Source of the DNA: an uncultured Bacilli bacterium
GTDB taxonomy: Bacteria; Bacillota_I; Bacilli_A; RF39; UBA660
Length of the DNA: 5,520 bases
NCBI GenBank assembly: GCA_949440065.1
Contig: CASRZP010000079.1
Span: forward strand, 1 to 5,520
Direction of reading: 5' to 3'
This document shows, piece by piece, positions 1 through 5,520 of this stretch (positions are counted from its first letter, which is position 1; every line of letters begins with the position of its first letter). The notes beneath the pieces were generated by a model, which did no database searches, was not told the origin of the DNA, and worked only from the letters and a program-made list of their open reading frames with translations. The translations under genes and the position numbers were made by a program.

Positions 1-74
1 TAAAGTATAAAAAAATTATTTAAAAACTATTGATTTTTATTAGCAAGTTTTTATGATAGAAAATCGTGGAATGA

Positions 75-103
75 TTGATTCATTCTTTTTAATTTGATAT
101 AAT
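75..103 (+). promoter_or_regulatory. sigma-A type promoter of the lemA-like gene
   Basis: A TTGATT -35 element (75-80) is followed after 17 bases by a perfect TATAAT -10 element (98-103), which is extended by TG at 95-96 (TGATATAAT). Transcription should begin near 110, giving a leader of about 17 bases that is almost entirely the ribosome site. All consensus elements and the spacing are seen directly in the sequence; the start point is inferred. Confidence 0.8.
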
Positions 104-114
104 GTATACTAGCT

Positions 115-122
115 AGGAGGGG
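115..122 (+). promoter_or_regulatory. strong Shine-Dalgarno site pointing to ATG at 127
   Basis: AGGAGGGG ends 4 bases before an ATG at 127-129; counted from the AGGAGG core the spacing is 6 bases, which is close to ideal. This site decides the start. The ATG opens a frame of only 17 codons (MFYLVISIIVLIYHDDL, stop TAA 178-180), whereas the long LemA-like frame is offset by one base and has no well-placed start codon of its own. See the LemA entry for what this implies. Confidence 0.8.
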
Positions 123-126
123 TAAA

Positions 127-631
127 ATGTTTTATCTTGTTATTTCTATTATTGTCCTTATTTATCATGACGATTTATAATAAATTTCAAATTATCATCA
201 TTAAAATCAATAAGGCAGAAAATAATCTAGATTCGCTATTTAATAAACGAAAAGTACTTCTTTTACGCATGATTTCTAGCATTGAAGAAAACGATGAGTT
301 GGAACAAATGAAAAATGACTTAGATTTTGATATTGTTTTAGAAAACCATTTTGAAGCAAAGAAGACTTTATTTCGTTTATCTAATGAATTATTCAATTAT
401 TTAGAAGGCATTACGAAAACGAAAGAAATCGATGAATTGTCTATCGACTTTGAACGTAATGATTTAGAAATTGATAGTGCTATTTCTTATTACAATGACC
501 AAGTGGTAAATTATAATCGCTTAGTACAATGCTTTCCTTCTAATTTAGTTAGTTTGATTTTCCATTATCAAAAAAAATCTTTTTATGAAGGAGAAACTAA
601 GGAAATAGATGAAATTATCGTAAGGAGCTAA
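127..631 (+). CDS. divergent LemA-family membrane protein, apparent frame change near its N-terminus
   Basis: LemA-family proteins are small and membrane-anchored, with one N-terminal helix and a cytoplasmic helical bundle; their biochemical role is poorly known. The intact frame runs from TTG 137 (or ATG 167) to TAA 629-631. Numbered from TTG 137 it has a hydrophobic start, then IYNKF (residues 14-18), a charged helical middle rich in Glu/Lys, and the diagnostic C-terminal LemA signature YYNDQVVNYN (118-127) followed by CFPSNLVSLIF (132-142). At about 164 residues it is somewhat shorter than typical LemA (near 185), and the usual Trp of the first conserved helix is missing. The good ribosome site serves ATG 127, whose frame encodes a plausible LemA-like membrane helix (MFYLVISIIVLI) but stops at 180. 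Removing one T around 161-163 would join the two frames into one protein with a normal N-terminus. It may therefore be a frameshifted gene, a sequence error, or a short leader peptide coupled to a start at ATG 167. Family assignment is fairly secure; the start is not. Confidence 0.75.
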
Positions 632-646
632 AGCTCTTTTTCTTTT
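622..646 (+). terminator. short intrinsic terminator at the lemA/ung convergence
   Basis: The core stem GAGC (625-628) and GCTC (633-636) encloses the loop TAAA, which contains the lemA stop codon. G-U and two A-U pairs extend the stem outward to 622-639, and a T-rich run (637-646, TTTTTCTTTT) follows. It is oriented to end lemA transcription. In the opposite direction no T-run follows, so it should not stop ung transcripts well. The stem is short, so strength is uncertain. Confidence 0.6.
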
Positions 647-1302
647 ATCTGCCAGTCAATTGGACTTAATCCTTGACTGGTTAAAAATTGGTTTGTTTTT
701 GAAAAAGGTTTACTGCCAAAGAAACCATTATATGCCGATAAGGGTGATGGGTGAGCAGATTCTACTACGTAATGAATAGAATTGGTAATTAATTTTTTCT
801 TGCCACGAGCATAACTCCCCCATAAGATAAATACCACTGGTGTAGTCTTTTTGTTGACAATCTTGATAACTTCATCGGTAAATATTTCCCATCCTCGGTC
901 TTTATGAGATGCTGGCTTTCCCTCTTCCACGGTTAAAACAGCGTTTAATAGTAATACTCCTTCATTTGCCCATTGCATCAGTGATCCACTGGATGGAATG
1001 CTACATCCTAAATCATCGTGTAATTCTTTAAATATATTTTGTAATGATGGTGGTTTTCTTATCCCATCTTTAACGGAAAAAGATAATCCATGAGCTTGCC
1101 CTATTCCATGATATGGATCTTGTCCTAAAAGAACAACCTTAACATCTTGATATGAGGTCATTTTAAAAGCATTAAAAATATCCGTTGATTTAGGATAAAT
1201 CGTCTTTGTTTTGTATTCTTCTTTCACAAAATCTATCAATTTTTGAAAATATTCTTTTTTTAATTCCTCATTTAATAAATTGTCCCAATCATTTCCAAAC
1301 AT
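628..1302 (-). CDS. ung: uracil-DNA glycosylase, family 1
   Basis: Removes uracil from DNA by cleaving the N-glycosidic bond, which starts base-excision repair of deaminated cytosine and misincorporated dUMP; it acts in the cytoplasm. The 224-residue product matches the usual bacterial length (about 225) and carries every family 1 motif. The water-activating loop GQDPYH is at residues 60-65 with catalytic Asp62. The uracil-stacking Phe is in LSFSV (Phe75), and the uracil-recognition Asn is in LLLNAVLTV (Asn120). The DNA-intercalation loop HPSPLSAYNGFFG starts at His184. The start ATG at 1302 is supported by AAGGAAG (1318-1312), 9 bases upstream. The gene has its own extended -10 promoter, lying over the end of the symporter remnant. 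It converges with the lemA-like gene, and their ends overlap at 628-631. It appears intact and functional. Confidence 0.97.
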   Translation of the reverse strand: MFGNDWDNLLNEELKKEYFQKLIDFVKEEYKTKTIYPKSTDIFNAFKMTSYQDVKVVLLGQDPYHGIGQAHGLSFSVKDGIRKPPSLQNIFKELHDDLGCSIPSSGSLMQWANEGVLLLNAVLTVEEGKPASHKDRGWEIFTDEVIKIVNKKTTPVVFILWGSYARGKKKLITNSIHYVVESAHPSPLSAYNGFFGSKPFSKTNQFLTSQGLSPIDWQIKEKEL

Positions 1303-1325
1303 GCTACTACACTTCCTTGCTTTCT

Positions 1326-1334
1326 ATTATATCA
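1326..1334 (-). promoter_or_regulatory. extended -10 promoter of ung
   Basis: Read on the minus strand, TGATATAAT (1334-1326) is a perfect -10 with an extended TG, identical in its 9 bases to the -10 of the lemA-like promoter. No good -35 is present at 17 bases (AT-rich only), which extended -10 promoters can tolerate. The predicted transcript start near 1319 leaves a very short leader beginning at the AAGGAAG ribosome site, the same geometry as at lemA. The first three bases (TGA) are also the stop codon of the symporter's second frame. Confidence 0.5.
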
Positions 1335-2610
1335 TAATTTTCCTTTATTTTTTATCGATAAATGTGAAAATATTTTATCTTTTAAACAAAAAATGGTATA
1401 CACATTTAATATGGCCATCATGGCTACTAAAATATCGACTAAATTCCATAAAATAGAAGGACTTGCTACACTACCAAAGACTAATAAAACAAGGGTAAGT
1501 AACAATAAAGTTAGTCGATACTTATGAAAACGCTTATTTCATGTTACTTTCTCCATAATAATAACCCGTAATAATGGTAGAAAAAGAGAATAATACAATG
1601 ATAATAATTAAAAAAGTGTTACCAAAACTACCAAAATGTTCACGAAAAGCAAATTGAGCAAGTTCTATACCATTCATATTAGGAAAAATTTGTCCTTGAT
1701 AAGATGAGGTCATAATAATTAAAGCCGTAGAAGTACAAATAACTAAACTAGTAAAGTAAACACCTACAATTTGTACTAATCCTTGTCCTATAGCGTTATT
1801 GGTATCCGCTGTGGAACTTGCTATAGCAGAAGTTCCTAAACCTGCTTCATTAGAAAATACCCCTCGCTGAATTCCTATTAATAAGGTACTCATAAAACCA
1901 ATACTAGCACTTTTTACATTTAGTCCTGCTTTAATAATTGACACAAAAATCATAGGAAGTTCATAAAAGTGCTTTACAATTACAATAATAGTCACTAATA
2001 GATATCCACAACCCATAATTGGCACAAGTTTATTAGAAAATTTACTAATTCCTTTTAGTCCTTTATAAATAATGAAAAAAGTAATGATTGCTACTAAGAT
2101 GCCACTAGCAAATGATGGGATATATTCTTCTAAACTTTTGGCAATGGTATTTGATTGAATGGTTAAAAATCCTAAAATATAGGCAAAAAAGGTTAATATG
2201 GCATATAAAGAAGCTATTTTTTTTTGTTTTAACCCGTGATCCATGTAATATGCTGGACCTCCAATATAATTATTTTCATCTTTTTCACGATATAAAACGC
2301 CTAAACAACTTTCCACAAATGAATTTGGAGCTAATAAAATTGAAGATAGCCAAACCCAAAAGATAGTGCCTACACCACCTACATATATAGCTAAAGCAAT
2401 TCCTGCAATGGATCCTACACCAACTTTGGCAGCAGTAGATAACATTAACGTGTCAAATGGGGTTATCTCGTTATCTTTTTTATGGTAAAAGCTTTTTATA
2501 ATTTTTCCTATATTAAATTGTATACCTTTTAATTTTACTGTATAGTATATACCACTTGCCATCATCAATACAGTTGCTACTACCCAAAGTATCTTATTTA
2601 TGTATTCCAT
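1332..2610 (-). pseudogene. sodium:alanine symporter (AGCS family), frameshifted near the C-terminus
   Basis: AGCS proteins import alanine or glycine with Na+ through an APC/LeuT-like fold. Starting at ATG 2610, the first frame gives 358 residues with about ten hydrophobic segments and recognisable family motifs: VGVGSIAGIALAIYVGGVG (63-81), IGGPAYYMDHGL (116-127), and RGVFSNEAGLGTSAIAS (249-265) followed by QGLVQIVGVYFTSLVIC (276-292). It ends at TAA 1536-1534 just after YYYGESNMK. The missing C-terminus continues immediately in the +1 frame (1538-1332) with about 68 codons, including FGSVASPSILWNLVDILVAM, which matches the final helices of the family. Joined, the protein would be about 425 residues, close to normal. 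The start is chosen because AGGTGAG (2620-2614) sits just ahead of ATG 2610; the longer reading from 2676 has no ribosome site and would begin inside the possible rlmH terminator. The canonical GNIAG and GGPG motifs read GSIAG and GGVG here, so it is a divergent subgroup. The lesion may be real or a sequence error. Confidence 0.85.
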
Positions 2611-2613
2611 TTT

Positions 2614-2620
2614 CTCACCT
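2614..2620 (-). promoter_or_regulatory. ribosome binding site fixing the symporter start
   Basis: AGGTGAG on the minus strand lies 3 bases before ATG 2610 (4 bases counted from AGGTGA). No comparable site precedes the in-frame ATGs at 2631 and 2676. This supports the shorter N-terminus, which also matches where AGCS proteins normally begin. Confidence 0.65.
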
Positions 2621-2624
2621 AATG

Positions 2625-2692
2625 ATATCATAAATAAATTTTTTAGAAAAATTTGACGAAAAAAAGAAATATTCATATTTTATTTATGATAT
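2625..2692. repeat. 14-bp perfect inverted repeat spanning the rlmH-symporter junction
   Basis: The arms ATATCATAAATAAA (2625-2638) and TTTATTTATGATAT (2679-2692) are perfectly complementary and separated by 40 bases. In leftward transcripts the first arm covers the last codons and stop of rlmH, and the second arm ends 4 bases before the symporter ribosome site. The first arm overlaps the 5' half of the possible rlmH terminator, so the two foldings would compete. The AT-only character makes chance a real possibility. Confidence 0.6.
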
Positions 2693-2695
2693 TTC
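2659..2695 (-). terminator. possible AT-rich intrinsic terminator of rlmH
   Basis: On the minus strand GAAATATCATA (2695-2685) pairs with TATG (2677-2674) and ATATTTC (2672-2666), leaving a single bulged A at 2673. The loop AATAAAA contains part of the rlmH stop codon. Seven T residues (2665-2659) follow directly. The geometry is that of an intrinsic terminator, but the stem holds only two G-C pairs, so it may be weak or leaky and allow read-through into the symporter gene. Confidence 0.5.
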
Positions 2696-3132
2696 TCGTG
2701 ATTCATAATTGTATATGCTCGATAAATTTGTTCTAGCAATAATACTCTAAATAATTGATGAGGAAATGTTAAAGGAGAAAAGGATAAACTCATCTTCGCT
2801 AACTTTTTAATTTCTTCATCTAATCCATAAGAACCTCCGATGATAAAAGTAATTTGTGGATGATGTATTAAGGTTTGTTCTATTAAATGAGCAAATTCAT
2901 TCGAATTATACATTCTTCCTTCAATTTCTAAAGTAATTATGTAATCTTTTTCGGAAATGACCTTTAATATTTTTTCTTTTTCTTGCCTTTTACATACTAC
3001 AGGATCATCCGTGGAGGAATCAGGTATTTCGATTAATTCAAACTTCGTATACTTCAAAAGACGCTTTTCATATTCTTTTACTAAATGGGAAAATAGTTCC
3101 TTTATTTTCCCTACACATATGACTTTAATCAT
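2680..3132 (-). CDS. rlmH: 23S rRNA (pseudouridine1915-N3)-methyltransferase RlmH
   Basis: A SPOUT-class methyltransferase that uses S-adenosylmethionine to methylate N3 of pseudouridine 1915 in helix 69 of 23S rRNA, on assembled 70S ribosomes. The product is 150 residues (family about 155-160) with the trefoil-knot elements intact: LEIEGR (68-73), FIIGGSYG (96-103), LTFPHQLFRVLLLEQIYRA (121-139), and the conserved C-terminal tail ending EKYHK. ATG 3132 is chosen over an in-frame TTG at 3144: GAGGT (3142-3138) sits 5 bases before it, and the protein then begins MIKVICVGK, as relatives do. The TTG would fall inside that ribosome site. The start lies one base after the walJ stop, so translation is probably coupled. 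The walJ-rlmH pairing is a well-known Firmicutes gene order. A possible terminator overlaps its stop codon. Confidence 0.96.
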   Translation of the reverse strand: MIKVICVGKIKELFSHLVKEYEKRLLKYTKFELIEIPDSSTDDPVVCKRQEKEKILKVISEKDYIITLEIEGRMYNSNEFAHLIEQTLIHHPQITFIIGGSYGLDEEIKKLAKMSLSFSPLTFPHQLFRVLLLEQIYRAYTIMNHEKYHK

Positions 3133-3133
3133 A

Positions 3134-3898
3134 TTATACCTCAATTAACTCGCTACCTTCTAGCTGCGTTGCTATATAAATCTTAGGTAACGGGATTTCC
3201 TTGCTTTTAAATTCTTCAATTACGGCTTCTAGTGCTAGCTCCTCTTTATTATTTGTTTCACTAAGATGTGCTAAAACAACATATTCAGTAGCACTTCCAA
3301 TGATAGCAGATAAATATTTTGCTGCTGCATGATTTGATAAATGCCCAATGTCGCTAATTACCCTTTGCTTTAAATAATAAGGATATGGTCCTTCCATCAA
3401 CATTTTCTCATCATGATTGCTTTCAATAATATACATATTTTTATTTTGTATTTTTTTTAAATATTTTCGATTAATGTATCCTGTGTCAGTAATATATACT
3501 AAACTTTTTTCCTGATATACTAGCAAAAAACCAACAGGGTCAATTGCATCATGAGAAATATGAAGCAATTCTCCTTCTACGTCACCTAATGTAAACTTAT
3601 CGGTTAACGTTTCTATTTGGTTTTTGTTAATGATTTCTCCTATTTCTCTTTGATTGTCTTCTGTCACTAAAATTTTGCAAGATAATTTTTTCACAAAGGA
3701 GACTAACCCTTTAATATGGTCCTTATGTGTATGGGTAATTAATATATACTTAATCTTAGTTAAATCAATATGTAATGGTTCTACTCTTTGTAAAAAATCA
3801 TGGTATGTTATGCCAACATCAATCAAAAAATACATATCTTTACACATAATTAAGGTAATATTTCCTTTAGAGCCACTCGCTATTACTTTAACTTCCAT
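3134..3898 (-). CDS. walJ: WalJ/YycJ-type MBL-fold metallo-hydrolase
   Basis: A metallo-beta-lactamase-fold protein of the WalJ (YycJ) family, likely cytoplasmic and binding two metal ions. Family members are reported to have 5'-3' DNA exonuclease activity and to be linked to chromosome replication and cell-wall control; the exact substrate in this organism is unknown. The 254-residue product has the metal-binding motif THTHKDH (residues 55-61: His56, His58, Asp60, His61), His116 in SHDAIDPVG, Asp138 in TDTGY, and His211 in LAHLSETNN. It also has the WalJ-specific segments ESNHD (159-163) and GHLSN (185-189). The length fits the family. No strong ribosome site precedes ATG 3898. The start overlaps the end of the M23 gene by 11 bases (ATGGAAGTTAA), so translation is probably coupled to it. 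Position between dnaB and rlmH supports the assignment, although the walRKHI genes that usually precede walJ are absent from this stretch. Confidence 0.93.
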   Translation of the reverse strand: MEVKVIASGSKGNITLIMCKDMYFLIDVGITYHDFLQRVEPLHIDLTKIKYILITHTHKDHIKGLVSFVKKLSCKILVTEDNQREIGEIINKNQIETLTDKFTLGDVEGELLHISHDAIDPVGFLLVYQEKSLVYITDTGYINRKYLKKIQNKNMYIIESNHDEKMLMEGPYPYYLKQRVISDIGHLSNHAAAKYLSAIIGSATEYVVLAHLSETNNKEELALEAVIEEFKSKEIPLPKIYIATQLEGSELIEV

Positions 3899-5363
3899 AA
3901 AATACCCATGGACTTACATGAGTCCCCCCGTAATACGGGAATCCTTTCCAAATTCCAAAATGCAAATGTGGTCCAGTTGCCCATCCAGTATCACCCATTG
4001 TTCCAATTACGGTTTTTCCCATTTCCACATGTTGTCCTGCTGATACATATCGATTAGCTAAATGAGCATAGATGGTGTAATAACCATTATTGTGATTAAT
4101 TACAATGTATTCTCCATTAATAGAAGTGTAAGAAGATACGGCAACCACACCATTATTTGCAGCATAAATTGGTGAACCATAACCTGTTCCTGAAATATCA
4201 ATTCCATCATGGAATGAACCCCAACGCCAACCATAGTTACTTGTAATAATGTATGGCGTTCTAGTAGGCCATGCCCAAAGATTTACATCACCATAACTTG
4301 TACTTTTTCCACCACGCACAATGACCTCATTTATCGCAGGTTTTACAATATCATTCTTAGATACTTGCGCATATTCTACTTCTCCATTATTAGCCATTAC
4401 TCGTTTCGTAACCTTTTGTAAACCATTTTCCCCTTTTTGACGTGTTTCACTATATCCAATTAATAAATTATCATCATAAATGATCTCTGTTTTATACTTT
4501 ATTTCTTCTAATTCCACTGTACGATATTCTTCTACTGTTTTAAACTTTGGTTGTAAAATTCCTAAAGTTACTTGTTGCCCTGGATATAATAAACTTGACG
4601 TACTGGTAAATTTAGGATTAGCAATTAAAAATTCTTCCTGGCTCATTTTATTATTAAACGCAACATCTTCTATTGTATCCCCTTCTTGAACAGTATAATT
4701 TTCTTTTATATCTAGCGTCCCAAACAATAAATAGCGACTTAAATCATCTACATTCGTAAAGATCATTTTATCTACGGGAATATTTTCCTTTTTTATCGTA
4801 ATATTATTTTCAATGTAAATATCTTCCACATACTTACCAACATCCACAATTTCTTTTTGGGTGGAATTTAAAAACGCATCATACTCATTACTATCAATGA
4901 AAGAGCGAATCGTTTTATCCGCAGCTTCTGTAAATACATTTTCATCTAGCACATACACATATTCTGTTGGTGTCATTCCTTTTTCTCCACTTTCAGAAAC
5001 TTCTTCTATTCCATTAATCGTAATTTTATAACCACTAATGGTAAAAGGAGAAATATCTTTAATTTTATCGTATATTTTATCAACAGAAGATATTTTTTCA
5101 TCGAAAGTAATTTCTTTTACAATATTTAAATCCGTCGGAACATATACCTTATCCACCTTGTATTGCTCCTTTAACATTTGTTGCTCTTGATCGATATATC
5201 GTTCTAGTTTCGCTTTTGACTCAATTAATCCTAATGATTCTCCTTTTAAATACACCCGATAAACATCTTTAGGAACATTGGTTTTAGACTCTGGAAGTCC
5301 AAAAATTAAGCCTAAACTTAAAACAGACGATAATAATATTGAACAAATTAATTTCACTTTCAT
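3888..5363 (-). CDS. membrane-anchored or secreted M23 peptidase with LysM and G5 domains
   Basis: A probable peptidoglycan endopeptidase acting outside the membrane. Numbered from ATG 5363 (491 residues), it has a Lys-containing start and a hydrophobic signal or anchor at about 4-22. A long extracytoplasmic region follows (about 30-220) that I cannot assign to a domain. Next is a LysM wall-binding domain (about 222-268, beginning NYTVQEGDTIEDVA and including YPGQQVTLGI), then a G5 domain (about 275-352, with TVEEYRTVELEEIKYKTE and ending EVIVRGG). A C-terminal M23 (LytM-type) domain starts near 363. Its zinc ligands are His385 and Asp389 (FHDGID) and His468, with catalytic His434 (YAHL) and His466 (GPHLHFG); all are present, so it should be active. 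A start at 5390 is possible but would overlap dnaB and place the AAGGAGG ribosome site inside the coding region, so 5363 is preferred. It sits where walRKHI usually lie, tightly packed between dnaB and walJ. Confidence 0.92.
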   Translation of the reverse strand: MKVKLICSILLSSVLSLGLIFGLPESKTNVPKDVYRVYLKGESLGLIESKAKLERYIDQEQQMLKEQYKVDKVYVPTDLNIVKEITFDEKISSVDKIYDKIKDISPFTISGYKITINGIEEVSESGEKGMTPTEYVYVLDENVFTEAADKTIRSFIDSNEYDAFLNSTQKEIVDVGKYVEDIYIENNITIKKENIPVDKMIFTNVDDLSRYLLFGTLDIKENYTVQEGDTIEDVAFNNKMSQEEFLIANPKFTSTSSLLYPGQQVTLGILQPKFKTVEEYRTVELEEIKYKTEIIYDDNLLIGYSETRQKGENGLQKVTKRVMANNGEVEYAQVSKNDIVKPAINEVIVRGGKSTSYGDVNLWAWPTRTPYIITSNYGWRWGSFHDGIDISGTGYGSPIYAANNGVVAVSSYTSINGEYIVINHNNGYYTIYAHLANRYVSAGQHVEMGKTVIGTMGDTGWATGPHLHFGIWKGFPYYGGTHVSPWVFYGS

Positions 5364-5367
5364 TACT

Positions 5368-5520
5368 TTAAGCTGCCTCCTTTGTATCATCTTTTTGGAA
5401 ATTTAAAAAAGTACTGGTATCTCGTTTATATAATAATTGAATGGTCTTGGTAGGTCCATTTCTATGTTTTCCGATAATAAACTCGGTAATACTGGTGTTA
5501 TCATCCATTCTTGCTTCTTT
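5368..5520 (-). CDS. dnaB: replicative DNA helicase DnaB, C-terminal end only
   Basis: DnaB (called DnaC in Bacillus subtilis) is the hexameric helicase that unwinds DNA at the replication fork. Only the last 50 codons and the TAA stop (5370-5368) are inside the window; the gene continues past the right edge. The visible end, ITEFIIGKHRNGPTKTIQLL followed by YKRDTSTFLNF, is the typical C-terminus of the RecA-like helicase domain, where the KHRNGPT motif with its arginine finger region is strongly conserved. The stop is 4 bases from the start of the M23 gene, and the M23 ribosome site lies within the final codons (Lys-Glu-Ala-Ala), so the two genes are very probably cotranscribed. dnaB upstream of the wal region matches Bacilli gene order. 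The partial length limits what else can be said. Confidence 0.9.
   Translation of the reverse strand, partial: KEARMDDNTSITEFIIGKHRNGPTKTIQLLYKRDTSTFLNFQKDDTKEAA
5376..5382 (-). promoter_or_regulatory. ribosome binding site deciding the M23 gene start
   Basis: AAGGAGG on the minus strand is embedded in the last codons of dnaB, 12 bases before ATG 5363. The spacing is a little long, but no other start codon is better placed. The alternative ATG at 5390 lies upstream of this site and would add nine residues (MIQRRQLKV) ahead of a normal signal sequence. Confidence 0.65.

Noticed and set aside
21..53. TAAAAACT (21-28) and AGTTTTTA (46-53) form an 8-bp inverted repeat near the left edge, possibly a terminator of an upstream gene.
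   Set aside because: The stem is almost all A-T with a 17-base loop, and no T-run follows. In sequence this AT-rich it is not distinguishable from chance, and no upstream gene is visible.
187..396. Open frame of 69 codons on the minus strand inside lemA.
   Set aside because: Its composition mirrors the opposite strand of the LemA-like gene, with no start signal or motif.
2622..2630. TGATATCAT on the minus strand resembles an extended -10 promoter for the symporter.
   Set aside because: A transcript starting about 7 bases downstream would begin inside or beyond the AGGTGAG ribosome site, and no -35 is present. It is better explained as part of the inverted-repeat arm.
2611..2676. N-terminal extension of the symporter from ATG 2676 (MNISFFRQIFLKNLFMISLGEK).
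   Set aside because: There is no ribosome site before 2676. The extension falls in the possible rlmH terminator, and the family N-terminus aligns with the start at 2610.
3133..3144. TTG start of rlmH at 3144, giving four extra residues and overlapping walJ.
   Set aside because: The TTG lies in the GAGGT ribosome site that serves ATG 3132, and relatives begin at the equivalent of MIKV.
3654..4043. Open frame of 129 codons on the plus strand across the walJ/M23 junction.
   Set aside because: It lies antisense to two well-supported genes and has no ribosome site or recognisable protein family features.

Overview
This window is AT-rich DNA from a low-GC Bacillota-type bacterium, most likely an uncultured or gut-type member of the Bacilli. 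That placement is inferred from three things: the codon use and AGGAGG-type ribosome sites, the dnaB - walJ - rlmH gene order typical of Firmicutes, and a LysM/G5/M23 cell-wall enzyme. The standard genetic code fits, since TGG encodes Trp in the M23 gene.

Layout. One rightward gene lies at the left: a divergent LemA-family membrane protein (127-631) with a clear promoter at 75-103. Everything else runs leftward. Reading in the direction of transcription from the right edge, the order is: the last 50 codons of the replicative helicase dnaB (5520-5368); a membrane-anchored or secreted M23 peptidase with LysM and G5 domains (5363-3888); the WalJ/YycJ-type metallo-beta-lactamase-fold protein (3898-3134); the 23S rRNA methyltransferase rlmH (3132-2680); a frameshifted sodium:alanine symporter (2610-1332); and uracil-DNA glycosylase ung (1302-628). 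ung and lemA converge, and their stop codons overlap by 4 bases inside a small hairpin.

How it fits together. dnaB, the M23 gene, walJ and rlmH are packed with gaps of 1-4 bases or an 11-base overlap, so they look like one transcription unit. In Bacillus-type genomes the walRKHI two-component genes precede walJ. Here only a peptidoglycan hydrolase stands between dnaB and walJ. A possible AT-rich terminator at the end of rlmH, and a separate promoter ahead of ung, suggest that the symporter remnant and ung are outside the tight unit.

Two genes carry frame problems. The symporter loses its C-terminus to a +1 shift, confined to 8 bases. The LemA gene has its good ribosome site and ATG in a different frame from the rest of the protein. 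Both could be real lesions or single-base sequence errors. I found no CRISPR array, tRNA, rRNA, insertion sequence or clearly new system. The least explained structure is a 14-bp perfect inverted repeat around the rlmH-symporter junction, one arm of which is shared with the rlmH terminator stem.
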